A stretch of DNA of 20,290 nt, taken from DASQPA01 sp035644215. Its GTDB lineage: Bacteria; Acidobacteriota; Thermoanaerobaculia; Multivoradales; UBA5704. The notes under the pieces were generated by a model. The model saw nothing but the letters and a program-made list of their open reading frames with translations. It did not search any database and was not told where the DNA came from. The first letter of the stretch is position 1. Every line of letters starts with the position of its first letter. Below, piece after piece: positions 1 through 7,072 of the stretch. Made by a program: the position numbers and the translations under genes. The DNA is taken from positions 1-20,290 of the forward strand of contig DASQPA010000171.1 of NCBI GenBank assembly GCA_035644215.1, in the 5' to 3' direction.

Positions 1-330
1 TCCAGCTTCTCGGGCGAGCAGTACGCCCTTCCCGAGGCGGTGGGAAAGCTCCGCGCCCTCCGCCGCGCCCCCGGCCGCGGCGAGCTGGTGACGGTCTCCG
101 CCGCCGATCCGCTGAACCTCGTCGGCATCCTCACCCCCGGCCCCCGGGTCTCCGCTTTAGCCGGCAACCGCATCCTCTACCGGGACGGCATCCCCATCGC
201 CCTCCACGAGGGGAAGGAGACCCGCTTCCTGATCGACCTGGACGCCGCCGCCCGCTGGCAGGCCCACACGGCGCTGGTGCGGCGGCCGGTGGTGCCGGAG
301 CTCAAGGCGTATCTGGGGAAGTCGGCGTAG
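1..330 (+). CDS. lhr: Lhr-like DEAD/DEAH helicase, C-terminal end (partial)
   Basis: The reading frame is open from base 1 to the TAG at 328-330, so only the last 109 residues are visible and the gene starts left of the window. The segment reads SGEQYALPEAV, then SAADPLNLVGILTPG, then NRILYRDGIP. These match my recollection of the extreme C-terminus of long Lhr-family superfamily 2 helicases, which act in DNA repair. No helicase motif lies in the visible part, so the call rests on this C-terminal signature alone. An internal GTG at 40 is not a real start because the frame continues upstream with the same family signature. The 3' end overlaps the convergent UPF0175 gene by 29 bp. The family is fairly sure; the exact subfamily is not. 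Confidence 0.7.
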   Translation, partial: SSFSGEQYALPEAVGKLRALRRAPGRGELVTVSAADPLNLVGILTPGPRVSALAGNRILYRDGIPIALHEGKETRFLIDLDAAARWQAHTALVRRPVVPELKAYLGKSA

Positions 331-571
331 CTTCCGCCACGATCTCATCCGCGCTGTACTGGAAGGGCGAGACTCCAAAGCGCCCCAAGGCATCGAGGAA
401 CTCGCCGCGGGAGAGCCCGGCGATCTCGGCAGCGCGCCCCTGAGAGACCAACCTCAGCTCGAACCACTTCACCGCCGCCGCCAAGCGCATCTCCAAGGCG
501 AACCCGGCGGGGTCCTTGTGGAGCGAGGCAAGGGCGCCTTCCGGCATCTCAATGGTCATTCTTACCATCAT
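302..571 (-). CDS. UPF0175 family small protein (antitoxin-like)
   Basis: This 89-residue protein fits the UPF0175 family: an N-terminal strand (MTIEMPEGAL), a helical middle, then the helix-turn-helix-like stretch GRAAEIAGLSRGEFLDALGRFGVSPFQY and an acidic EIVAE segment. UPF0175 proteins are small putative DNA-binding proteins, often found as antitoxins beside PIN-type toxins. No toxin lies next to it here: downstream is the convergent helicase gene, overlapped by 29 bp, and upstream by 53 bp is the phosphatase gene on the same strand. It is either an orphan or the last gene of the signalling operon. The start is uncertain. ATG at 571 opens the frame without a clear Shine-Dalgarno site, while ATG at 559 follows a weak GGTAAGA and gives a more typical N-terminus. 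Confidence 0.75.
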   Translation of the reverse strand: MMVRMTIEMPEGALASLHKDPAGFALEMRLAAAVKWFELRLVSQGRAAEIAGLSRGEFLDALGRFGVSPFQYSADEIVAEATPTSPDTP

Positions 572-624
572 GAGTCACTGTACCACGAGGCCTTCAGCAG
601 GCCCCCTCAGAGGCGACCGGTGTT

Positions 625-2262
625 CTACCCGTCCCGCCTCAGCAGCACCACCGTCTCGTCGTCGAGCTGGGGCGCTCCGGCGGCAAACTCGACGGTGGCG
701 TCGGCGATGGCGTCGAGGACGTCCTGGAGGGGGCGGTCGCGGAGCTCGGCGAGGAGCTTCACCAGGCGCTGCATGCCGAACTCCTCCTCGGCCGGGGAGG
801 CGCACTCGGTGATGCCGTCGCTGTAGAGGCAGAGGAGGTCGCCGGGGCCGAGCTCGACCGTCTTCTTCTGGTAGCGGCTCCCGGGGAGGAGCCCGATCGG
901 CACCCCGCTCGACCCCAACTCCTCGACCGCGCCGCTCCGGCGCAGGAGGAGGGCCGGGTTGTGGCCGGCGTTCAGGTAGTGGAGAGTGCCGGTCGCCGGT
1001 TCGAGCTCGGCCAAGAAGAGGGTGATGAACTTGTTGGCCGCCGAGGACTCCAGGATGTGGCTGTTCAGCCGCTCCAGGAAGGCCGGACCCAGGCCGGTGC
1101 GATCGAGGAGCAGGCGGAGGGCCGAGTGGAGCGTCGACACCATGAGCGCCGCCGGCATCCCCTTGCCGGTGACGTCCCCCACCACCAGGCTCACCCGCCC
1201 GTCCTCCCGGGGGAGGAGGTCGTAGTAGTCGCCGCCCACCTGGCGCGCCGGCCGGTTCCAGCCCACCAGGCGATAGCCGGCGACCGCCGGGGCGCCCTTG
1301 GGCAGGATCTGGCGCTGGATCTCGGCGGCGAGCGTCAGCTCGCGCTCCAGCCGCTCCTTCTCCAGGGCCTGGCGGTGGAGGCGCGCGTTTTCGAGCGCGA
1401 TGGCCGCCTGGTTGGCGAAGAGGCCCAGGGTGCGCCGGTCGCCGGCCGGGAAGGGGCCGACGCCGCGCCGGCTCTCCTTGTCGCCCACGGCCAGAAAACC
1501 GCGCGGGCTCGATTCGATGGCGATGGCCACCGCCAGGACATGGCGGGCACCCGGCAGCAGGTCCGGCGGCGGCTCGGCACCCCCGGACGTGTCGACGAGG
1601 AAGGCGGCGAGCGCCGGGGCGTCGAGGGCGAATTCAGGCCCCGCCTCGCCGCCGAAGGTGCGGGCGGCGCGGTAACGGTTCCCCTCCAGGAGATAGAGGG
1701 CGCCGCGGCGGGCGTCCAGGAGCGAGACGGCGCGCAGCAGGATCTCCTCGGAGAGCGGCTCCAGGTCGAGGGTCGCGGCGACGGCGAGCCCCACGTCGTA
1801 GAGGGCTTCCAGCTCGACCCCGCGGTAGTTGACCTGGAAATGCTGCTCTTTGAGGCGCCGCTTCAAGAGGCTTCCCCGGGCGGCGGCGGTCAAGAGCAGG
1901 GTGAGCGGCTCGTCCGCCGCCGCCGCCGAGGGCGGCGCGACCACCAGGGCGCCGCCGGGGAGCGGCAGGACGGCCAGTCCGGCGGGTGGGCTGGCGGAGT
2001 TGATCTCGTCCGGGAAGTCGCGGTCGCCGGCGCCCACCTCCAACTCCAGGAGAGAGCCGCTCTCCAGGTAGAGGGCGGCGGCCTGGGCGCCATGGGCGGC
2101 GGCCCACAGCTCGAGGAGGCGGGTGAGGAAGGGGCGGTCGTTGGCCTCGTCCCGGGCGAGGGCCGAGAGCTCCTCCCAGGTCCGCCCGGAAGGCGCTCCG
2201 TCAATCGCGCTAGGACTGGAGGCCGGCGACGGCAGCGGGCTCATCGGGGAAGATCCGGGCAT
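625..2262 (-). CDS. GAF domain-containing PP2C-type serine phosphatase (RsbU/SpoIIE class)
   Basis: This 545-residue protein probably dephosphorylates the anti-sigma antagonist encoded just upstream. Residues about 150-295 look like a GAF sensor domain, ending in NQAAIALENARLHRQALEKE, which runs into a coiled-coil linker (about 295-325) with the typical AAEIQRQILP motif. Residues about 330-545 form the PP2C/SpoIIE domain: GGDYYD (343-348), GDVTGKGMPAALM (362-374), NAGHNPALLL, LYSDGITEC (D482) and LDDETVVLLR (D534/D535). These are the metal-binding acidic positions of the family. No membrane segment is seen. The N-terminal 150 residues are not recognised and may be a second, degenerate GAF domain. 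The start overlaps the STAS gene by 53 bp. ATG at 2244 is an alternative, and neither has a strong ribosome binding site, so translational coupling is likely. Confidence 0.9.
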   Translation of the reverse strand: MPGSSPMSPLPSPASSPSAIDGAPSGRTWEELSALARDEANDRPFLTRLLELWAAAHGAQAAALYLESGSLLELEVGAGDRDFPDEINSASPPAGLAVLPLPGGALVVAPPSAAAADEPLTLLLTAAARGSLLKRRLKEQHFQVNYRGVELEALYDVGLAVAATLDLEPLSEEILLRAVSLLDARRGALYLLEGNRYRAARTFGGEAGPEFALDAPALAAFLVDTSGGAEPPPDLLPGARHVLAVAIAIESSPRGFLAVGDKESRRGVGPFPAGDRRTLGLFANQAAIALENARLHRQALEKERLERELTLAAEIQRQILPKGAPAVAGYRLVGWNRPARQVGGDYYDLLPREDGRVSLVVGDVTGKGMPAALMVSTLHSALRLLLDRTGLGPAFLERLNSHILESSAANKFITLFLAELEPATGTLHYLNAGHNPALLLRRSGAVEELGSSGVPIGLLPGSRYQKKTVELGPGDLLCLYSDGITECASPAEEEFGMQRLVKLLAELRDRPLQDVLDAIADATVEFAAGAPQLDDETVVLLRRDG

Positions 2263-2560
2263 ACTGGGCGAGACCCATGATGTGGAAGGTCTTCTCGATC
2301 GTCGGGGTCAGGCAGCAGAAGCCGAGCCGGCCGCCGATCTCGATCATCTTCTCGATGATCTCGATGAGGATCGAGATGCCGATCGAGTTGACGATCTTGG
2401 TGCCCGCCAGGTTGAGCAGCAGGACCTTGTACCCCTCGTCGAGGAGCTTGTAGGCCACCCGGGCGATCTCCTCGCCGCCCTGGTTGTTGATATATCCCTC
2501 CGTATAGACGACCGCCAGGCCCTCGCGGCGGTCCACGGTCACGTTCAGGCTTTCGGTCAT
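2210..2560 (-). CDS. STAS-domain anti-sigma factor antagonist (RsbV/SpoIIAA-like)
   Basis: The 116-residue protein is a single STAS domain, the usual length for the family. The core LNLAGTKIVNSIGISILIEII contains the conserved serine, Ser59 in NSIG, that partner-switching kinases phosphorylate. In the known mechanism the unphosphorylated form binds the RsbW-type kinase and frees its target, and a PP2C phosphatase regenerates it. Both partners are its immediate neighbours. ATG at 2560 is preceded by GGGGGCGAG about 4 bases upstream, a good ribosome binding site. The usual DxS before the phosphosite is replaced by GTKIVNS, so phosphorylation at Ser59 is inferred from alignment, not shown. Cys-Cys at residues 82-83 is unusual. 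Confidence 0.92.
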   Translation of the reverse strand: MTESLNVTVDRREGLAVVYTEGYINNQGGEEIARVAYKLLDEGYKVLLLNLAGTKIVNSIGISILIEIIEKMIEIGGRLGFCCLTPTIEKTFHIMGLAQYARIFPDEPAAVAGLQS

Positions 2561-2588
2561 CGACTCGCCCCCACGGTTGATCGCATTC

Positions 2589-3023
2589 TTAGCGCGCCTT
2601 GCTCATGACCACGGTCGTGCCGTCCGTCCCGGAGTGGATCTCCACGTCGTCCATCAGGCCGCGGATGATTTTGAGACCCCAGCCGCGCTTGCGCATCGCC
2701 TTCAGCTTATCCTCGATGTGGGGCTCCGCGATATCCTCCGGCTGGAAACCCACCCCGGTGTCGCGCACCGTGATCCGCAGGCTCTCCGGCTCCGTCTCCC
2801 CCAGCACCTCGAATTTCATGTAGACCTTACGGTCGGGCGAGTGGCTGTGCTCGAAGGCGTTGATGCACGCCTCGACGACGGCCATCCGGACCTCGTCGAT
2901 TCTATCCGGAGTCATCTTCATGAACTCCGCCATGGCGGTCGCGGTCTTGCTCGCCGCGATCTCCATGTCGGGGATCATGGGGAGGGTGAGCGTGACCTCC
3001 CTCCAGGGGACGTTGCCGGCCAT
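2589..3023 (-). CDS. Anti-sigma regulatory factor / serine kinase, HATPase_c_2 (RsbW-like)
   Basis: The 144-residue protein is a stand-alone GHKL ATPase of the RsbW/SpoIIAB class. The N-box is EACINAFEHS (residues 51-60, with Glu51 and Asn55), the G1 box is DTGVGF (88-93) and the G2 box is RGWGLKII (113-120). There is no histidine-phosphotransfer or membrane domain. Such proteins bind and inhibit a sigma factor or another output, and phosphorylate the STAS antagonist. It lies 18 bp after the 51-residue membrane protein gene and 28 bp before the STAS gene, all on the minus strand, so the set is very probably one operon. No sigma factor gene is in the window; the target is therefore unknown and could be a non-sigma partner. 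Confidence 0.9.
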   Translation of the reverse strand: MAGNVPWREVTLTLPMIPDMEIAASKTATAMAEFMKMTPDRIDEVRMAVVEACINAFEHSHSPDRKVYMKFEVLGETEPESLRITVRDTGVGFQPEDIAEPHIEDKLKAMRKRGWGLKIIRGLMDDVEIHSGTDGTTVVMSKAR

Positions 3024-3041
3024 GTCCGTATCCGCGGCAGC

Positions 3042-3197
3042 TTAGAAGGAGAGGTAAAGCTGCAGGGCGTAGACGACGAGGGGATGGATTTGGTCGTGGG
3101 CCAGGAGCACCCCGAAGCTGGACAACACACCGGCGGAGAGCAGCAGCTTCACCGGGACGTGTGGAATGGCGACGTGCTTGCGAATCGTGTCTAACAT
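3042..3197 (-). CDS. Small (51-residue) membrane protein of unknown function heading the switching operon
   Basis: I do not recognise this protein. The frame could begin as far up as 3287, but ATG at 3195-3197 is chosen because it sits 5 bases after the strong ribosome binding site GGGAGGA. The product is 51 residues: a basic, amphipathic start (MLDTIRKHVAIPHVPVK), a hydrophobic segment at about 16-35 (VKLLLSAGVLSSFGVLLA), a short polar turn (HDQIHP) and a second hydrophobic stretch ending LVVYALQLYLSF at the carboxyl end. This suggests one or two membrane passes. It is the first gene of the operon for the RsbW-, RsbV- and RsbU-like proteins, 18 bp upstream of the kinase gene. A role in anchoring or sensing for that module is only an inference from position. 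Confidence 0.72.
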   Translation of the reverse strand: MLDTIRKHVAIPHVPVKLLLSAGVLSSFGVLLAHDQIHPLVVYALQLYLSF

Positions 3198-3480
3198 GGC
3201 GATCCTCCCTCGACCTGCCCCTTTTCGCAAGGCTGCTGCCAGGGGTGGGTGCACCGGGAGAATTTCCCCTAAGCCCTTTGTTTCCAAGAGATCCTCTCAG
3301 CGTATGCACGCGATTCAGCGAACGGCGAACCGCCTCGCGAGACATTTTGACCCAGATAAGGCCGGCGCGCGAGGGGCGGCGTACCATTCCTCCCCGGAAA
3401 GGAGGCGGTTGAGACAAAAAGTCGCGCGCTATGCATTTTGTCGCAGCCCTGTAGAATCCCCGGACTTCGGAGGTATTGCC
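3198..3480. promoter_or_regulatory. Divergent intergenic region between switching operon and peptidase gene
   Basis: The 283 bp hold no convincing gene. Both flanking genes are transcribed away from it, so it must contain two promoters. Toward the peptidase gene, TAGAAT at 3452-3457 lies 23 bases before the ATG and is a candidate -10 element. TTGAGA at 3409-3414 with TATGCA at 3430-3435 (15-base spacing) is an alternative. A 7-bp inverted repeat, GACAAAA (3413-3419) and TTTTGTC (3436-3442), spans this area and could be an operator. Toward the switching operon I see only weak candidates. None of these sites is proven. Confidence 0.45.
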
Positions 3481-4491
3481 ATGCCCAAGACCGTCCTCTC
3501 TCTCCTCCTCGCGCTCGTCCCCGTCGCTCTCCTGGCCCAGGGGAAGGCCGACGTGCTTCTCCACCGGGACGGCGCCCCCCCACGCTGGGCGATCGCCATC
3601 CACGGCGGCGCCGGGGTGATCCCGAAGACCATGCCGGAGGCGACCAAGCGGGAGTACTTCCAGTCGCTCGCCGCCGCCTTGAAGGCCGGGCAGGACGTGC
3701 TGGCCGGCGGCGGCACCAGCCTGGACGCGGTCGAGAAGGTGGTGCGCACCCTGGAGGACGACCCGCGGTTCAACGCCGGCAAGGGGGCGGTCTACACCCA
3801 CGACGGCAGGCACGAGCTGGACGCCGCCATCATGCGCGGCAAGGACCTCGCCTGCGGCTCGGTCGCCGCGGTGACGACGGTCAAGAACCCCATCTCGCTC
3901 GCCCGCCTGGTGATGGAGAAATCGCCGCACGTCTTCCTCGCCGGAGGAGGGGCGGAGGCCTTCGCCGACAGCATGAAGGTGCCACGGGTGCCGAACTCCT
4001 ATTTCGACACCGACCTCCGCTTCCAGCAGCTCCAGGAAGAGCTCAAGAAAGAGCGCGGCGAGGGACCCGGCAACCCCGACCCGAAGCATGGCACGGTGGG
4101 GGCGGTGGCGCTCGACGTCCACGGCGACCTGGCGGCCGCCACCTCGACCGGCGGGCTGACCAACAAGCGCTTCGGCCGCATCGGGGACGTGCCGATCATC
4201 GGCGCCGGCACCTACGCCAACAACCGCACCTGCGCCATCTCGTCGACCGGTTTCGGCGAGCAGTTCATCCGGCACAGCGTCTCGCACGACATCTCGGCCC
4301 TCATGGAGTACCGCGGCCTCACCCTCCAGCAGGCGGCCGACGAGGTCATCCATAAAAAGCTCAACCCCGGCGACGGGGGGATCATCGGCGTCGCCCACGA
4401 CGGCTCGATCGCCCTGGTCTTCAACTCGGAGGGGATGTTCCGCGGCGCCGCGGACTCCGGCGGACGGTTCGAGGTCAAGATCTGGGAGTAG
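3481..4491 (+). CDS. Exported isoaspartyl peptidase / L-asparaginase (Ntn-hydrolase, plant-type)
   Basis: This 336-residue precursor belongs to the asparaginase 2 / isoaspartyl aminopeptidase family. These enzymes self-cleave before a threonine that becomes the N-terminal nucleophile; they hydrolyse isoaspartyl dipeptides and asparagine. The catalytic Thr is Thr205 in KHGTVGAVALD. Other family motifs are AIHGGAG (39-45), the NAGKGAVYTHDGRHELDAAIM block (98-118), STGGLTNKRFGRIGDVPIIGAG (222-243) and STGFGE. Residues 1-20 are a signal peptide (MPKTVLSLLLALVPVALLAQ), so the enzyme is exported. The frame is open from 3166, but ATG at 3481 is chosen because CGGAGG lies 7 bases upstream and the signal peptide begins there. 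The length is normal. A GAGG-type hairpin (4490-4503) overlaps the stop codon but has no T-tract. Confidence 0.93.
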   Translation: MPKTVLSLLLALVPVALLAQGKADVLLHRDGAPPRWAIAIHGGAGVIPKTMPEATKREYFQSLAAALKAGQDVLAGGGTSLDAVEKVVRTLEDDPRFNAGKGAVYTHDGRHELDAAIMRGKDLACGSVAAVTTVKNPISLARLVMEKSPHVFLAGGGAEAFADSMKVPRVPNSYFDTDLRFQQLQEELKKERGEGPGNPDPKHGTVGAVALDVHGDLAAATSTGGLTNKRFGRIGDVPIIGAGTYANNRTCAISSTGFGEQFIRHSVSHDISALMEYRGLTLQQAADEVIHKKLNPGDGGIIGVAHDGSIALVFNSEGMFRGAADSGGRFEVKIWE

Positions 4492-4539
4492 AGGGGGCCT
4501 CTTCCGGTCTGCCCTGAAACCCACCCCCGCCCGAAAGCG

Positions 4540-4545
4540 TAGGAT
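4540..4545 (+). promoter_or_regulatory. Candidate -10 element (TAGGAT) of the permease gene
   Basis: GTAGGATC lies 26 bases before the GTG start of the permease gene and resembles the GTAGAATCC found before the peptidase and hydroxylase genes. No matching -35 hexamer is visible at 17 bases. Confidence 0.35.
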
Positions 4546-4571
4546 CAAACGGATCGCAGGAGGGCACCGCC

Positions 4572-7001
4572 GTGCAAGACCTCGTCTATGGCTTCCGTCG
4601 CATCGTCCACAGCCCGGCGTTCAGCGCCATCGTCGTCGCCACCCTCGCCCTGGGGATCGGGGCGAACACGGCGCTCTTCAGCGTCATCGACGCGGTGCTC
4701 CTGCGCGCCCTGCCCTATGCCGCGCCGGACCGGCTGGTCACCGTCGAGCACCACTACCCTTCGCTCAACGACCTGCACGCCCCGGTCTCGGTGCCCGGCT
4801 TCCGCGACTACTCCGGCCGTGCCCACGTGTTCGAGAGCGTCGCCGTCGAGGACGGCTGGGGTCCCAACCTGACCGGGCTGGGCGAGCCGCAGCGGCTCGC
4901 CGGCTCTCTGGTCACCGGGCGCTACTTCGGCACCCTGGGCGTCCCGGTCGCCGCCGGCCGCCCCCTGGTCCCGGGGGACGATCAGCCCGGCCACGAGCGG
5001 GTCGTCGTCCTTTCCCACGGCCTCGCCCAGCGCCTCCTGGGCGGCGCGCGGAACGCGGTGGGCCGCAAGCTCCTCTTGAACGGCGAGAGCTACGAGGTGG
5101 TGGGGGTCGTGCCGGCCTCCTTCCACGACTTCTTCGCCAAGAACGTCGAGATCTGGGCGCCGCTGGTCTTCAAACCCGAGCAGTTCGCCGACAGCAACCG
5201 CACCAACGAGTCGCTCGCCTTGACCGCCCGCCTGCGGCCAGGGGTCTCGGTCGAGCAGGCCCAGGTCGAGATGCGCGGCTTTGCCGAACAGCTGAAACGC
5301 CAGTACCGCGACAGCTACCCGCCGGACTGGGGGCTCGTCGTCACCTCGCTCTCCGAGAAGGCGTCGGGCAAGGTGCGGGTGATGCTCCTCGTGCTCCTCG
5401 GGGCGGTCGGCTTCGTCCTCCTCATCGCCTGCACCAACGTGGCGAACCTCCTCCTCGCCCGCGCCGCGGGGCGAGCCCGGGAGATCGCCGTGCGCACGGC
5501 CCTGGGGGCGACCCGCTGGCAGCTGGTTCGCCAGCTGTTGATCGAAAGCCTCCTCCTCGCCCTCGCCGGGGGCGCCCTGGGGCTCGCCCTGGGCGCCTGG
5601 GCCCTGCGCGCCGTGGCGGGGGTCGATCCCGCCGGCATGGCGGGCCTGCCGCTCGGCGAGCTGCGCCTCGACGGCGCGGTCCTCCTCTTCACCCTCGGGG
5701 TGTCGCTCGCGACCGGCCTCCTCTTCGGCCTGGCACCCGCCCTCGCCACCGCCCGCGCCGACACCCAGCAGACGCTCAAAGAAGGGGGCCGCAGCGTCTC
5801 GGCCGGCCGCAGCGGGCAGGCGGTGCGCCGCGGCCTGGTGGTGGCCGAGATCGCCCTCGCCCTCTCGCTCCTCATCTGCGCCGGCCTCCTGGTCAAGAGC
5901 TTCGCCCGGCTGCAGGAGGTGAAGACCGGCTTCAATCCCCAAAACCTCCTGACCCTGCGCCTCGCCCTGCCGACCCCCCAGTACAAGACCGAGGAGGAGC
6001 AGCGGGCCTTCTTCGACCGCACCCTGGCGCGGCTCGCCGCGGTGCCGGGGGTGCGCGCCGTGGGGGCCACCTCGGTCCTCCCCTTCGGCGGCAACTGGTC
6101 GACCAGCGGCTTCGAGATCGAGGGGTACGTCCCCCCCGCCAAGGAGCCCGGTCCGTGGGGCGACGTCCGGCGGGTCTCCCCCGGCTTCTTCCACGCCCTG
6201 GAAGTCCCGCTCCTCCGCGGCCGGACCTTCACCGAGGCGGACGGCCCGGACGCGGTCAAGGTGGCGGTGGTCGACGAGGAGATGGTGCGCCGCTACTGGC
6301 CGCACGGCGACCCCATCGGCAAACGCCTGGGCTTCGGCGCGCCGCCGGGCAAGCCGCACGACTGGTTGACCATCGTCGGGGTCGTCGGCCACACCAAGCA
6401 CGAGGGGCTGGACGCCGATCCCCGGGTCCAGCTCTACCTTTCCTACCGGCAGCGGGCCACTCCGGGGATGACCCTCGCCCTGCGCACGGCGACCGAGCCG
6501 CTCGCCGCCCTGGGTGGGGTGCGCGCCGCGCTCCACGAGATCGACCCCGGCCTGCCGCTCTCCGACGTGCAGACAATGACCGCGCGGGTCGAGTCCTCCA
6601 CCCAGCAGCGCCGCTACTCGACCCTCCTGTTCGGGCTCTTCTCGGGCATGGCGCTCCTCCTCGCCTCGCTGGGGATCTACGGGGTGATGTCCTACTCGGT
6701 GGTCCAGCGCTCCCACGAGCTGGGGGTGCGGATGGCCCTCGGGGCGGCGCGGGGCCAGGTCCTCGGGCTCGTCCTGCGCCAGGGGATGGCGCTCGCCCTC
6801 GTCGGCCTCGGCTTTGGGCTCCTCGTCGCCCTCGCCGGCACGCGCCTCCTCGCCACACAGCTCTTCGCCGTCCGCGCGACCGACCCCGAAACGTTCGTCC
6901 TGGTGACGGCGATCCTCGCCGGGGTGGCGCTCGCCGCCAATCTCCTGCCCGCCCAGCGGGCGACGCGGGTGGACCCGGTGGTGGCGCTGCGGGAGGAGTA
7001 G
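4572..7001 (+). CDS. MacB/FtsX-type orphan ABC permease (ADOP family)
   Basis: The 809-residue protein has two MacB-PCD plus FtsX blocks in one chain. It opens with MQDLVYGFRRIVHSPAFSAI, typical of this family. Hydrophobic segments are at about 17-40, 270-292, 325-350, 368-392, 423-445, 683-708, 735-757 and 775-795, eight in all, with extracytoplasmic domains at about 50-265 and 450-675. Both FtsX blocks carry the signature pair AREIAVRTALGATRWQLVRQLL (first) and SHELGVRMALGAARGQV (second). The start is GTG at 4572, with GGAGGG about 8 bases upstream. No ATPase gene is adjacent, which fits the 'orphan' label. The usual role is macrolide, lipoprotein or peptide export, but the substrate here is unknown. 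The gene is separate from the downstream catabolic operon. Confidence 0.92.
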   Translation: MQDLVYGFRRIVHSPAFSAIVVATLALGIGANTALFSVIDAVLLRALPYAAPDRLVTVEHHYPSLNDLHAPVSVPGFRDYSGRAHVFESVAVEDGWGPNLTGLGEPQRLAGSLVTGRYFGTLGVPVAAGRPLVPGDDQPGHERVVVLSHGLAQRLLGGARNAVGRKLLLNGESYEVVGVVPASFHDFFAKNVEIWAPLVFKPEQFADSNRTNESLALTARLRPGVSVEQAQVEMRGFAEQLKRQYRDSYPPDWGLVVTSLSEKASGKVRVMLLVLLGAVGFVLLIACTNVANLLLARAAGRAREIAVRTALGATRWQLVRQLLIESLLLALAGGALGLALGAWALRAVAGVDPAGMAGLPLGELRLDGAVLLFTLGVSLATGLLFGLAPALATARADTQQTLKEGGRSVSAGRSGQAVRRGLVVAEIALALSLLICAGLLVKSFARLQEVKTGFNPQNLLTLRLALPTPQYKTEEEQRAFFDRTLARLAAVPGVRAVGATSVLPFGGNWSTSGFEIEGYVPPAKEPGPWGDVRRVSPGFFHALEVPLLRGRTFTEADGPDAVKVAVVDEEMVRRYWPHGDPIGKRLGFGAPPGKPHDWLTIVGVVGHTKHEGLDADPRVQLYLSYRQRATPGMTLALRTATEPLAALGGVRAALHEIDPGLPLSDVQTMTARVESSTQQRRYSTLLFGLFSGMALLLASLGIYGVMSYSVVQRSHELGVRMALGAARGQVLGLVLRQGMALALVGLGFGLLVALAGTRLLATQLFAVRATDPETFVLVTAILAGVALAANLLPAQRATRVDPVVALREE

Positions 7002-7017
7002 GCCGCGAGCCGCGGCC
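7001..7017 (+). terminator. GC-rich hairpin after the permease gene
   Basis: GGCCGCG (7001-7007) and CGCGGCC (7011-7017) form a perfect 7-bp stem with a 3-base loop, starting on the last base of the stop codon. There is no T-tract, so intrinsic termination is uncertain; it may only slow polymerase or stabilise the 3' end. Confidence 0.4.
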
Positions 7018-7029
7018 CCCGCTCCGTAG

Positions 7030-7035
7030 TAGAAT
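7030..7035 (+). promoter_or_regulatory. Candidate -10 element (TAGAAT) of the catabolic operon
   Basis: TAGAAT within GTAGAATCC lies 37 bases before the ATG at 7073. The same nine bases occur before the peptidase gene (3451-3459). The inverted repeat at 7036-7072 begins on the next base. No good -35 sequence is visible. Confidence 0.42.
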
Positions 7036-7072
7036 CCGGCCTCGTCAGCAATTTACGGAGAAACGAGGCCGG
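7036..7072 (+). promoter_or_regulatory. Perfect 10-bp inverted repeat filling the operon leader (candidate operator or translational hairpin)
   Basis: CCGGCCTCGT (7036-7045) and ACGAGGCCGG (7063-7072) are exact reverse complements separated by 17 bases. The left arm starts directly after the candidate -10 element, and the right arm ends directly before the ATG. The spacer holds the ACGGAGA stretch that could act as the ribosome binding site. A repressor binding here would block transcription start. Alternatively, an RNA stem would place the ribosome site in its loop. Which applies depends on the transcription start, which I cannot see. Confidence 0.55.

Noticed and set aside
961..2280. A 439-codon plus-strand frame over the phosphatase gene
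   Set aside because: The minus-strand product has complete PP2C motifs; the plus frame has none and is compositionally biased.
3166..3480. Longer N-terminus for the isoaspartyl peptidase
   Set aside because: The added 105 residues are unlike the family and would hide the signal peptide; ATG at 3481 has a good ribosome site.
4545..6716. A 723-codon open frame antisense to the permease gene
   Set aside because: It is a GC-rich shadow of the permease codons: low-complexity Gly/Glu/Arg/Ala composition, no family motif, no ribosome site.
3481..7001. Peptidase and permease genes as part of the catabolic operon
   Set aside because: Each has its own promoter-like element and gaps, and a hairpin follows the permease gene before the operon leader.
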